Below are positions 45,353 through 53,777 of a DNA stretch of 64,000 nt, piece after piece. Source of the stretch: Algicoccus sp048820935. Lineage in GTDB: Bacteria; Pseudomonadota; Gammaproteobacteria; Burkholderiales; Burkholderiaceae_B. The stretch is from positions 168,093 through 232,092 of the forward strand of contig NZ_JBMERD010000004.1 in assembly GCF_048820935.1 (NCBI RefSeq), written 5' to 3'. A program made the position numbers and the translations under genes. Each line of letters begins with the position of its first letter. Within the stretch, counting starts at the first letter, position 1. The notes below the pieces were generated by a model. The model made no database searches and was not told the DNA's origin. It was given only the letters and a program-made list of their open reading frames with translations.

Positions 45353-47485
45353 ATGTCCACAAAATCAGATTTGTCCCTGTTAGTGAATCCTAATTCTGTT
45401 GCTATTGTTGGGGCGTCCGACCGTGCTGAGAGCATTGGTGGTCGTGTTGTTGAGAACTTGTTACAGTTTTCGAGTTTTTCTGGTACGACTTATCTGGTGA
45501 ATGCGACTCGAGATATGGTCGCGGGACAACCTTGTTGGCCCTCTGTTGCAGAGTTGCCTGAAACGCCAGATGTTATTGTGGTGGCCGTGCCGGCGGCGCA
45601 TGTTCTGCAGGTTCTAACAGAGGCCGGAGAACGAGGCGTTCGTTTTGCCATTATTCTGAGTTCCGGTTTCGGTGAAGCTGGGGAAGAAGGAAAAGCAGTT
45701 GAGCAAGAAATGAGAGATCTTGTTCAACGGACCGGTATCCGTCTCTATGGTCCGAACTGTCCTGGCCTAGTTAACATCAACCAAAAGTTAGGCTTTACGT
45801 TCTCACCATCGTTTCGTCATGATTTGAATAGTGGACCTGTAGGGCTGGTTACACAAGGTGGTGGTTTAGGTCGTAACGTCATGCAGGCGATGACGCGTGG
45901 ATTTGGTGTTGGACTTTGGGCATCCACGGGCAATGAGGTTGATCTTCAGGTCGCAGATTTTATTGAGTACATGGCGAAAGCCGATGATATTCAGGTCATC
46001 GTGACCTTGATTGAAGGCATTAAAGATGGCCGGCGCTTTATGGAAGCCCTCAAAACAGCGGCTGATCACGGCAAGCCTGTGATTGGCTTAAAAGTAGGTC
46101 GATCGGAGTACGGCCAAAAAGCAGCACAATCACATACCGCTTCCATTACTGGTGTTGCAGAAGTGAATAGCGCCATGTTCCGACAAATGGGTTTGATCGA
46201 AGTCGATGACATTGACGAGTTGATTGACACGGCATGGCTGTTTGCACGTTTTCGTCCAACAGCGACAAAGGGTTTGGCAATTTATTGCTCTTCTGGTGGA
46301 ACAGCGGCGCTATCTGCAGACATGGTGGGTGTGGCTGGTCTTACGCTGGCTCAGTTTGGTGAGCAAACGGCTTCAAGACTGAATAGCAAACTGCCTGCTT
46401 ACGCCGCGACGGGTAATCCGGTTGATACGACTACTGCTATTTTAAGTGATCCTGATTTGGTCGATGAAACGATGTTGGCGGTTGCACAGGATGACGCAGT
46501 CAGTTTGGTGTTGTTGCCGATCACGCTTGATTATGGTGCAACCACGGTCAGTGTTGCCAACAGTGCCGTTCGGGTTCAAAAACAGATCAATAAGCCGATT
46601 TTGCCGATTTGGATGACAGATCGCATGGGTGATGCGTTTCAGATCTATGCTCAAGCAGGGATGATGCCGGCCCGTAGTGTGGGCAAAGCCATTAAAGCGA
46701 TTGGTCGTTGGCAGGCCTACGAGACTTGGCGTCAACAGCGTGACGCATCGTTTGTGCCTTTGTTGATGACAATGTCTAAGACTGATGCACAGATTGAATT
46801 ACCGCGTGCTTTAACTGAGGTTGAGGGCAAACAATGGCTTGCTCGTGCTGGTGTGGCTGTTCCGGATATTGAGTTGTGTACAAGTGAAGAACAAGCGGTT
46901 GCTGCCGCGCAACGTATCGGTTTTCCTGTTGTTGCGAAAGTTGTTAGTGAGGTCATTCAGCATAAGTCAGACATTGGCGGTGTTCAGATTAATCTGTCTG
47001 ATGAAAATGCAGTCCGACAAGCATGGCGAACAATTCAAGATAATGTGAAGAAGCATGCGCCAGATGTGGCGATTGACGGTATTTTGATTGAGCGGATGTA
47101 CGGTGCTGATGGTGTCGAAGTCATCGTCGGCGTGTCTCGCGATCCTGTGTTAGGTCATGTCATGATGTTTGGGTTAGGTGGGATTTACGTGGAATTGTTT
47201 AAGGATGTTTCTCGAAGCCTTCTTCCCTTGACTGATACGCAGGCGGATCGCATGATTCAAGAGATTAAGTCATATCCGATTCTCAGTGGCGCACGCGGAC
47301 GAGCTCTCATGGATATTGATGCCTTGAAGAAATTGATGCTGGCTTTGTCAGATGCCATTGTGGCAAATCCTGAACTGATTGAAGAAGTAGATGTGAATCC
47401 TGTTTGGGTTGGTCCCAAAGGTCAGGGAGCCGTTGCGCTTGATGCATTGGTCATTGGCAACTTTAATCAGGATACGCTGGGATGA
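45353..47485 (+). CDS. ADP-forming acyl-CoA synthetase (acetate-CoA ligase family)
   Basis: The 710-residue single-chain enzyme has a CoA-binding Rossmann domain (about 8-130, NSVAIVGASDRAESIGGRV), a succinyl-CoA-ligase-like domain with QSHTASITG holding the phospho-His (about 260), and an ATP-grasp domain (about 490-700, GFPVVAKVVSEVIQHKSDIGGV and EVIVGVSRDPVLGHVMMFG). It makes an acyl-CoA from a carboxylate, CoA and ATP, giving ADP and phosphate. TGAGGAG precedes ATG 45353. The CaiB gene overlaps its stop, so activation and transfer of CoA are coupled here. The acyl substrate is unknown. Confidence 0.88.
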   Translation: MSTKSDLSLLVNPNSVAIVGASDRAESIGGRVVENLLQFSSFSGTTYLVNATRDMVAGQPCWPSVAELPETPDVIVVAVPAAHVLQVLTEAGERGVRFAIILSSGFGEAGEEGKAVEQEMRDLVQRTGIRLYGPNCPGLVNINQKLGFTFSPSFRHDLNSGPVGLVTQGGGLGRNVMQAMTRGFGVGLWASTGNEVDLQVADFIEYMAKADDIQVIVTLIEGIKDGRRFMEALKTAADHGKPVIGLKVGRSEYGQKAAQSHTASITGVAEVNSAMFRQMGLIEVDDIDELIDTAWLFARFRPTATKGLAIYCSSGGTAALSADMVGVAGLTLAQFGEQTASRLNSKLPAYAATGNPVDTTTAILSDPDLVDETMLAVAQDDAVSLVLLPITLDYGATTVSVANSAVRVQKQINKPILPIWMTDRMGDAFQIYAQAGMMPARSVGKAIKAIGRWQAYETWRQQRDASFVPLLMTMSKTDAQIELPRALTEVEGKQWLARAGVAVPDIELCTSEEQAVAAAQRIGFPVVAKVVSEVIQHKSDIGGVQINLSDENAVRQAWRTIQDNVKKHAPDVAIDGILIERMYGADGVEVIVGVSRDPVLGHVMMFGLGGIYVELFKDVSRSLLPLTDTQADRMIQEIKSYPILSGARGRALMDIDALKKLMLALSDAIVANPELIEEVDVNPVWVGPKGQGAVALDALVIGNFNQDTLG

Positions 47486-48576
47486 CTACGCCTAAACCAC
47501 CTTTACACGATGTTGTCGTCATTGACTTTACAGAGCTTTTGCCTGGACCCTTTATGACGCAGATGTTGTCAGACATGGGTGCGCGCGTGATTAAGATTGA
47601 ACGCCCACCGCATGGAGATCCAGTTCGTAAAGCTGCGCCTGGTTTATTTGCAGCTATTAATCGAAATAAAGAGTCTTTGTTTGTCGATTTAAAGACTGAT
47701 GCGGGCTTGCAACAAGTAATGGCTCTTATTCTCGAGGCAGATGTATTGGTGGAGTCCTATCGACCTGGAACTTTAAGTCGTTTAGGGTTGGGTTATGACA
47801 AATTAAAAGACATCCACCCTAAACTGATTTATGTGTCACTTTCTGGTTACGGGCAGAGCGGGCCTGATGCGATGATGCCTGGGCATGATTTGAATTATTT
47901 GTCGGCTGCTGGCGTGGCTGCCTTAACCACAAGTGATCAGCCAGTACATCATCCACAATCGGAATTTGCGACGGTGCCAGCGAGCCAGTCGGCATTGCCT
48001 TACGCGGATATGGGGGGTGCCTTGTATGGGTTGAATGCGGTGTTGGCAGCGCTTTTTCAGCGTCAATCAAGTGCGCAGGGCCAATGGTTAGATGTGTCGT
48101 TGACCGAAGCGGTGCTCCATCAAATGACAGCTCGATTGGCTGTTTTTCAACAAAACAAAACCTTGAGTTTGGCTCAGCAACAGGCTTCCCTAGAAAGGCC
48201 GGCCTATGGTTGCTACGAGTGTCAGGATGGAATGTTCGTATCAATCGGTGCGTTAGAATCACATTTTTTTGAGCGATTAGTGAGTGCTTTACACTTATCA
48301 GAGTTTCAGGGAGATCCATGGAAAGACGGTTTGTATCGGAAACAGCACGCGGCACGAATTAATAAAATTCTTGGTCAATGTTTGCTGCAGATGCCGAGTC
48401 AGCAAGTGATTGATATACTTCGAAACCATGATGTTCCCGTCATGGAGGTGGTGTTGCCAACTGATTTGCCAAAGCATCCCCAACATATCGCTCGCGAAAT
48501 GTTCATGTCCGTGTCTAGTTTGGAACTACCGAAGTTTCCGATTCGACTGCGTGGCATGAATAGATCTGGTGGATAA
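47482..48576 (+). CDS. CaiB/BaiF family (type III) CoA-transferase
   Basis: The 364-residue protein shows VVVIDFTELLPGPFMTQMLSDMGA, VIKIERPPHGDPVR, SGYGQSGP and YADMGGALYGLNAVLAAL with the catalytic Asp at 176. Length is somewhat below the usual 380-430. It moves CoA between acids. It overlaps the ligase gene by four bases (ATGA). A racemase-type (AMACR) activity is possible within this fold. Confidence 0.88.
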   Translation: MTTPKPPLHDVVVIDFTELLPGPFMTQMLSDMGARVIKIERPPHGDPVRKAAPGLFAAINRNKESLFVDLKTDAGLQQVMALILEADVLVESYRPGTLSRLGLGYDKLKDIHPKLIYVSLSGYGQSGPDAMMPGHDLNYLSAAGVAALTTSDQPVHHPQSEFATVPASQSALPYADMGGALYGLNAVLAALFQRQSSAQGQWLDVSLTEAVLHQMTARLAVFQQNKTLSLAQQQASLERPAYGCYECQDGMFVSIGALESHFFERLVSALHLSEFQGDPWKDGLYRKQHAARINKILGQCLLQMPSQQVIDILRNHDVPVMEVVLPTDLPKHPQHIAREMFMSVSSLELPKFPIRLRGMNRSGG

Positions 48577-48657
48577 CTTAGATCTAGATAATGGTATAGA
48601 TCACCGTGCCTGTTCGAATCTGTTTGATCAATAAATACAGAATAGTGAGGTGAGGTT

Positions 48658-49416
48658 GTGCCTGCAATTGTCCCAGCGTGTGTTCGTACACTGGCAATTT
48701 TTGAATTATTTGCTCAGGAGAAAGAAGAATTGAGCAATTCCCAGGTTGCACGTGCACTGGGAATCGCCGAGACAAGTTCTTTGGATCTGCTATATACACT
48801 TGTAAACCAAGGCTATTTGATTAGAACGCCTAGCACACGACGTTTTTATCCGACTAGAAAGTTTCTTGTTCTGTCTAAAAAAATTGCGAGTAATGACCCA
48901 TTGACGCCACTTGCGAATGAGATTGTGGAACAGTTGGTACAACGCACGGCTGAGACTGCGCTTTGTGGTCGTATTGAAAAGGGTGCCGTAGAAGTGGTTG
49001 CGTTGCGGGAAGGCAAACATGAATTGCGGTATATACAGCGAGTTGGTGGAAGGATTGCCTTGCACGCCTCTGCACTTGGAAAAGCATTGTTGTCGTTGTT
49101 ACCCGAAGATGAAATCCGTGAGCATCTAGCTGTTAAGGGTTTAAAACAAATCACACCAAATTCTTGTGTAGATTTGGATAAGATGTTGTTTGAAATTCAA
49201 GAGGTTTCGAGACGTGGCTGGTCATCGACTTTTGATGAAGGTGTTGAAGGTGTAGGTGCATTTGCAGTGGCCGGATTTATTGGTTCAGAGCCAATTGCAT
49301 TTTCTTTGGCTGGTTTAAGTGATCGCTTGCGTCGTAATGAGAAAGATTATTTAGAAGCGCTGCTTGATATCAAAGGAAAAGTTTTTGATGAGAGCAATGA
49401 CGACGAAAGTGCTTGA
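48658..49416 (+). CDS. IclR family transcriptional regulator
   Basis: The 252-residue protein has an N-terminal winged helix (NSQVARALGIAETSSLDLLYTLVNQGYL, about 23-50) and the IclR effector domain (about 75-245, RIALHASALGKALLSLLPEDE and WSSTFDEGVEGVGAFAVAG). GTG 48658 follows GTGAGGTGAGG. Its place between the CoA-transferase and DUF35 genes suggests it controls this cluster through the elements at 45223 and 49483. Confidence 0.9.
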   Translation: MPAIVPACVRTLAIFELFAQEKEELSNSQVARALGIAETSSLDLLYTLVNQGYLIRTPSTRRFYPTRKFLVLSKKIASNDPLTPLANEIVEQLVQRTAETALCGRIEKGAVEVVALREGKHELRYIQRVGGRIALHASALGKALLSLLPEDEIREHLAVKGLKQITPNSCVDLDKMLFEIQEVSRRGWSSTFDEGVEGVGAFAVAGFIGSEPIAFSLAGLSDRLRRNEKDYLEALLDIKGKVFDESNDDESA

Positions 49417-49482
49417 GTGATTACTTTGGTTTTGTGAAATTATGCGTGTTGCGTTAACGCAGAGAGTATCGCTCTACACGTA

Positions 49483-49521
49483 TATACGGTATAATGTAGC
49501 CATGTACGTATTGTCGTAGAC
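49483..49521 (-). promoter_or_regulatory. Bipartite operator/promoter element, copy 2
   Basis: Read on the minus strand it is GTCTACGA-N3-TACGT-N12-TATACCGTATA, matching copy 1 at 27 fixed positions. On the plus strand TATAAT (49490-49495) is a -10 candidate for the DUF35-thiolase operon, and the perfect palindrome TACG-TATTGT-CGTA (49505-49518) would cover the transcript start, as a repressor site would. Confidence 0.65.
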
Positions 49522-49535
49522 AAAAGGAAGTGTTC

Positions 49536-49907
49536 ATGCAAACAGATACCGAATTAAAAATTGCCCATTGCTCGAAGTGCAAAACTTACACGCTGCCCGC
49601 AAATGCCTATGGTTGTCGCGCATGTGGCGCAGAAAGTAATTTGCTGGAGGCGGTCGATTTACCGATGTCCCCCAAACTTGTCAATTTTGTGACGTTGCAT
49701 GTTGCCTTATCACCAGAGTTGGATGCGCCCTGTGTGATCGGGGAGATTGAGCTTGCGCCAGGCGTGATTGAAGAAGCGGTCATCGATGTAGCTGATGAAG
49801 TTGAATTAAAGATTGGTATGACTGTAAGTCCGCTTTTGTCCACAACAAAAACTGGAAAACCACTTTGGAAGTTCGTTCCAAATACAGCATCTGGAGAAGC
49901 GGCATGA
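49536..49907 (+). CDS. DUF35 (OB-fold plus zinc ribbon) acyl-CoA-associated protein
   Basis: The 123-residue protein has a rubredoxin-like zinc ribbon with two CxxC knuckles (CSKC and CRAC, about residues 11-33) and a C-terminal OB-fold region (about 45-115). DUF35 proteins are partners of thiolase-fold enzymes, for example with archaeal HMG-CoA synthase and with the steroid retro-aldolase Ltp2. Its stop overlaps the thiolase-like gene (ATGA), fitting a stoichiometric complex. AAAAGGAAG is spaced best for ATG 49536; GTG 49530 is unlikely. Confidence 0.87.
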   Translation: MQTDTELKIAHCSKCKTYTLPANAYGCRACGAESNLLEAVDLPMSPKLVNFVTLHVALSPELDAPCVIGEIELAPGVIEEAVIDVADEVELKIGMTVSPLLSTTKTGKPLWKFVPNTASGEAA

Positions 49908-51064
49908 ACGACATTTTGAAAAATCAGCCCGTTTATGTAATTGGTATCGGCATGCACAGATACCTTTTCCCAGGTGATACACCTTATGTAACACTTGGCT
50001 TACAGGCAATACGTGAAGCACTAAAAGATGCAGGCTTGCAATGGCCTCAGATTGAGAGTGCCGTCGTTGGAACGGCTGCATTGGGTATGGCAACTGGGCG
50101 CGTCATGTTGCGCCATCTCGGATCAACTGGGTTGGAGGTTGAGCAGGTTGAGAATGCATCCGCATCAGGCTCGACTGCTTTTCGTCTTGCCGCTCTACAA
50201 GTTGCCAGTGGTGAACATGATATTGTGCTGGCGACCGGGGTAGACAAATTTGGTGATGGTCGTAGAGCCGCCTTGAAAGATGGGTTGGAGACTCTCAGTC
50301 CAACTGCCAATATTCCTTTGGTTAAGTTTGCTCTGATGGCTCGACGCTGGATGCGTGATTACGGTCTATCTGTAGAAGACTTGGCTCAAGTTGCCGTTAA
50401 AAACCATTGTAATGCAGCTTTAAACCCCTATGCTCAATTTCAAAAGCCAAGAACTTTGGAACAGGTGTTAGCTTCCACAAAAGTTGCCGGAGATTTAACA
50501 ACCCTTCAGTGCACACCCAGAGGTGATGGTGCTGCTGCTGTGATTTTAGCGTCCGAATCGGCTGTTAAGAAGTTGGGGATTCCACGTGAACGGCTGGTTC
50601 GTGTGTTGTCCTCGGTTTCGACAAGCGAAGAATTGCGATTGGATGACGATGGTTTGACGTCCATGCCAGCAATGGTGGAAATGGTTAGGAAATCAGCACA
50701 TCTGGCGATGCAACAGGCAGATATTGAACCCACTGATCTTGATTTGATTGAACTGCATGATGCTTTTAGCGTAGAAGAATTGATTTATAGCGAAGCCATT
50801 GGGGTGTGTGACACAGGTGATGGCGCTAAATATCTGGCAGATGGTCATTCAGCAATCGGTGGCAAGTGTGCAATTAATGCATCAGGCGGTTTGATTGCAA
50901 TGGGACATCCATTAGGGCCAACTGGCGTGGGTCAGGTGGCTGAAATTGTCAGACAAATCCGTGGTGAAGCTGATGGTCGTCAACATCCAAATGCGCGGAC
51001 TGGATTAGCTCATATGGTGGGCTTAGGCTCAGTTGCCGTTGCGCATGTGCTCCAACGCGCTTAA
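49904..51064 (+). CDS. Thiolase-fold protein lacking the nucleophilic Cys (Ltp2/SCP2-like)
   Basis: The 386-residue protein follows the thiolase fold: GGKCAINASGGLIAMGHPLGPTG keeps the His (about 335), and DLIELHDAFSVEELIYSEAIG is typical of the SCP2/lipid-transfer branch. At the nucleophile motif it reads VENASASGSTAF (82-93), with Ser86 where thiolases have Cys, and the second thiolase Cys near the C-terminus is also missing (GLGSVAVAHVL). Such an enzyme cannot do thiolysis by the normal route. With DUF35 it resembles the Ltp2 retro-aldolase, which cleaves a beta-hydroxyacyl-CoA. Start 49904 overlaps the DUF35 stop and has GGAGAAG. Confidence 0.85.
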   Translation: MNDILKNQPVYVIGIGMHRYLFPGDTPYVTLGLQAIREALKDAGLQWPQIESAVVGTAALGMATGRVMLRHLGSTGLEVEQVENASASGSTAFRLAALQVASGEHDIVLATGVDKFGDGRRAALKDGLETLSPTANIPLVKFALMARRWMRDYGLSVEDLAQVAVKNHCNAALNPYAQFQKPRTLEQVLASTKVAGDLTTLQCTPRGDGAAAVILASESAVKKLGIPRERLVRVLSSVSTSEELRLDDDGLTSMPAMVEMVRKSAHLAMQQADIEPTDLDLIELHDAFSVEELIYSEAIGVCDTGDGAKYLADGHSAIGGKCAINASGGLIAMGHPLGPTGVGQVAEIVRQIRGEADGRQHPNARTGLAHMVGLGSVAVAHVLQRA

Positions 51065-51078
51065 AAAGGGACAGGATT

Positions 51079-51870
51079 ATGCAATTTGAAACGTTACTTT
51101 ATGATGTAAAAGATGGGGTTGCGACGATTTGCCTTAATCGACCAGATCGGATGAACTCGATCGGCGGCACTATGAAAGAAGATCTAGAAAAGGCTTTTCT
51201 TGAATATGCTCGACAGGATGATGATGTTCGTGTAATTGTTTTTACAGGAACTGGCGAACGAGCATTCTGTGCTGGTGCCGATATTAAAGAGCGTGCGAAT
51301 AGAGTATTGTCTTTGCCCGAATACCACAAACAACAAAAATACACGCACGATTTGCTACGTGCAATTGAGGTGATTGAGAAACCGGTGATCGCCGCAATTA
51401 ATGGTGTTGCTTTGGGCGGCGGTTTAGAAATGGCTTTGTGTGCAGATATCCGTATTGCGGCTTCGCATGCAAAGATGGGTTTGCCGGAAGCAAAATTGGG
51501 TGTTTTGCCAGCAGCGGGTGGAACGCAACGTTTACCGCGCTTGGTCGGGGTAGGTTGGGCGAAACATCTAACACTCACAGCTCAGCATATTGACGCTGAG
51601 AAGGCATTAAGCATCGGGCTGGTCACTGAGGTTATGCCCATTGAGGATTTGATGCCTAGGGCGATGGAACTTGCTCAACAAATGGCGAATACAGCCCCAT
51701 TATCTTTGCGCTTCATTAAGCAAGCAATTGATCTCGGGATGCAAACCGGCATAGACGCAGGTCTTGAGTATGAGCGCTTTGCAGCAGCTGTGACGGCTAC
51801 CAGCGAGGACCGTAAAGAAGGTATGCGTGCTTTTGTCGAAAAAAGAAAACCAAAATTCATCGGTCGCTAA
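51079..51870 (+). CDS. Enoyl-CoA hydratase/isomerase family protein
   Basis: The 263-residue crotonase shows AFCAGADIKERA (oxyanion-hole segment near residue 65), AINGVALGGGLEMALCADIRI and MGLPEAKLGVLPAAGGTQRLPR with the acidic active-site residue. It would add water to an unsaturated acyl-CoA, forming the beta-hydroxyacyl-CoA that the DUF35-thiolase pair could cleave. It starts 15 bp after the thiolase-like gene behind AAAAAGGGA. Confidence 0.92.
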   Translation: MQFETLLYDVKDGVATICLNRPDRMNSIGGTMKEDLEKAFLEYARQDDDVRVIVFTGTGERAFCAGADIKERANRVLSLPEYHKQQKYTHDLLRAIEVIEKPVIAAINGVALGGGLEMALCADIRIAASHAKMGLPEAKLGVLPAAGGTQRLPRLVGVGWAKHLTLTAQHIDAEKALSIGLVTEVMPIEDLMPRAMELAQQMANTAPLSLRFIKQAIDLGMQTGIDAGLEYERFAAAVTATSEDRKEGMRAFVEKRKPKFIGR

Positions 51871-51903
51871 GTATTAAGAAGTTTCACCTTAAGGATATGC
51901 GAA

Positions 51904-52716
51904 ATGAATTTAGGAGTTGAAGGAAAAGTTGCGTTCGTAACCGGTGGGGGACAAGGTGTCGGGCGTCAGATTTGTTTGCAATTGGCTCAGGAAGGCTGCA
52001 AGGTGGCAGTGAATGATTTCTTTGATGACCGCGCTAAAGCGGTTGTTAATGAAATCGAATTACAAGGTGGCACGGCTTTTGCAGCGACAGCTGATATTAC
52101 GGATAAACTCAGTGTGGATTCTGCAATCGATGCGGCAGTGACTGCGCTGGGTCCGATTGATATTTTGGTGAACAACGCGGGTGTCACGATTGAGCGGCGC
52201 GAAAAAGGTGGCATGGCGCCTTTGTTTTTAGAGACGAATCCAGATGACTGGCAGCAGATACTTGCGTTGAATATCTGGGGAATGTTGCATTGTTGCCATA
52301 AGGTCTTGCCAGGTATGCAGTCTCAAAAATGGGGTCGAATTGTGAATGTCATGTCTGAGGCTGGTCGGGCGGGTGAAGCTAGGTTGGCTGTTTATTCCGG
52401 TGCCAAGGCTGCGATGTTGGGTTTTGCAAAAGCCATCGCTCAGGAACATGGTCGGGATTGCATTAATGTCAATACAGTCGCATTGGGCGCAGTATCTCAT
52501 GAGGGGATTGTGCGTGGTCCTCTGTCGCCACAAGCAACCCCTGAAAATGAGCCGCGCTTAGGAAAAATGCTTAGAGCCTATCCTATTGCACGCGGTTTAC
52601 ACCGTCTGAGCCGCCCTGAAGACATTGCACCGATGGTGTGTTTTTTGGCTTCAGAGCATGCTGCGTATATTACAGGTCAAAGTATTGGCATTAGTGGTGG
52701 GTTTGTGATGCAGTGA
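51904..52716 (+). CDS. Short-chain dehydrogenase/reductase
   Basis: The 270-residue SDR has the cofactor motif TGGGQGVG (about 13-20), LVNNAGVT, and the catalytic Tyr/Lys in YSGAK, with Ser in NVMSEAG. The acidic end of strand 2 (NDFFDDRAKA) favours NAD. It ends in GQSIGISGGFVMQ. It is the last gene of the DUF35 operon and its 3' end overlaps the convergent gene by 26 bp. The hydroxy/keto substrate is unknown. Confidence 0.9.
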   Translation: MNLGVEGKVAFVTGGGQGVGRQICLQLAQEGCKVAVNDFFDDRAKAVVNEIELQGGTAFAATADITDKLSVDSAIDAAVTALGPIDILVNNAGVTIERREKGGMAPLFLETNPDDWQQILALNIWGMLHCCHKVLPGMQSQKWGRIVNVMSEAGRAGEARLAVYSGAKAAMLGFAKAIAQEHGRDCINVNTVALGAVSHEGIVRGPLSPQATPENEPRLGKMLRAYPIARGLHRLSRPEDIAPMVCFLASEHAAYITGQSIGISGGFVMQ

Positions 52717-53671
52717 TGTACTCCTTTTCAAGCTGCTCGACTAGCTCTGAAACTGTGGGTATTGTATGAACGCCAGAAACAGAATGACCAGCGCTCCAGA
52801 TGTCTTTCCAGCGAGCTGGTCGCGTCATGCCCGGTCTATAGCCAAACTGCTTTTGAGCCTCTTCTGGTGTGACATTTTCTCGCAGGTTTTTAACATCAAC
52901 GCCGGATTGAATGAGCGAATCCTTAAGCCAACTGGTTGCCATGCCGGTAATGGCGTTGGTTCGGATTACGTCGTCCATTGTGCTGCTGATGAGCATTTCT
53001 TTGTAAGCTTGTTGAGCCATGCTTTCCTGTGTTGCAATGAAGCGAGTACCCATATAACCCAAGGTGCAACCCAAAGCCTTGGATGCATAAAGTGAAGCGC
53101 CATCAGACAGTCCTCCAGCAAGAATGACCGGTCCGTCATAGAAGCTACGGACAGCCCGTACAAATGCAAAAGGGTTGGCCCAGCCTGTTTTACCACCAGC
53201 GCCTGCACTGAGTAGAATCAACCCGTCAACACCTGCTTCAAGCGCTTTTTCTGCGTGTCGTAGTGATGCGATATCCGCAAATACTTGAATCCCAGCTGCT
53301 TTCATCTCTGGCATGATTGCCTTGGGTGATCCTACGCTTGTGATAATCATCTGAGTTTTGTATTTAATCAATAGCTGGATGGCTTTATCAAGTTGTTCCG
53401 GATCACGACGCATGATGAGATTAGGACAATAAGGTGCAAAGTATCTATTCTCCGAAATCGCTTTTTGTTTGGCATGCTCAAGAATTTGTAGCCAAGATTC
53501 CAGTTCATGTTCATCTCGGGCATTTGGGGTGGGAAACGAGCCAATAATGCCACTATCACAAGCTGCTTTAACTAAGTCGATTCCTGAAATACGGAGCATT
53601 GGTGCGCAAATAAGTGGGAGTCGCAATTCGTCAAAAAGGTTTGCTTTGGTTGCTGTGCGAGATGATTTCAT
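52691..53671 (-). CDS. Nitronate monooxygenase-like flavoprotein with altered active site
   Basis: The 326-residue TIM-barrel protein matches the 2-nitropropane dioxygenase/NMO family: LPLICAPMLRISGIDLV, SVGSPKAIMPEMKAAGI, DGLILLSAGAGG and ILAGGLSDGASLYASKALG (FMN phosphate). Where family members have GGHTG with the catalytic His, this one reads GGKTGW (Lys161). It may therefore do something other than nitronate oxidation, perhaps a double-bond reduction. ATG 53671 is chosen over 53683. It diverges from the acyl-CoA dehydrogenase gene. Confidence 0.8.
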   Translation of the reverse strand: MKSSRTATKANLFDELRLPLICAPMLRISGIDLVKAACDSGIIGSFPTPNARDEHELESWLQILEHAKQKAISENRYFAPYCPNLIMRRDPEQLDKAIQLLIKYKTQMIITSVGSPKAIMPEMKAAGIQVFADIASLRHAEKALEAGVDGLILLSAGAGGKTGWANPFAFVRAVRSFYDGPVILAGGLSDGASLYASKALGCTLGYMGTRFIATQESMAQQAYKEMLISSTMDDVIRTNAITGMATSWLKDSLIQSGVDVKNLRENVTPEEAQKQFGYRPGMTRPARWKDIWSAGHSVSGVHTIPTVSELVEQLEKEYITASQTHH

Positions 53672-53696
53672 GTGTAACCCCATAAATGTTAATTTC

Positions 53697-53710
53697 TACG
53701 ATATCATGTA
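53697..53710. promoter_or_regulatory. Palindrome in the divergent promoter (site 3)
   Basis: TACG-ATATCA-TGTA fits the TACG-N6-CGTA pattern with one change and lies between the divergent NMO-like and acyl-CoA dehydrogenase genes, 26 bp from one start and 67 bp from the other. Another half site GCGTA is at 53726-53730. Confidence 0.5.
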
Positions 53711-53777
53711 GTATTATTCGAGATTGCGTAGTTAATGTCAAAACAATTTGCGGAATAAGTTTTATGAGGAACCACGG

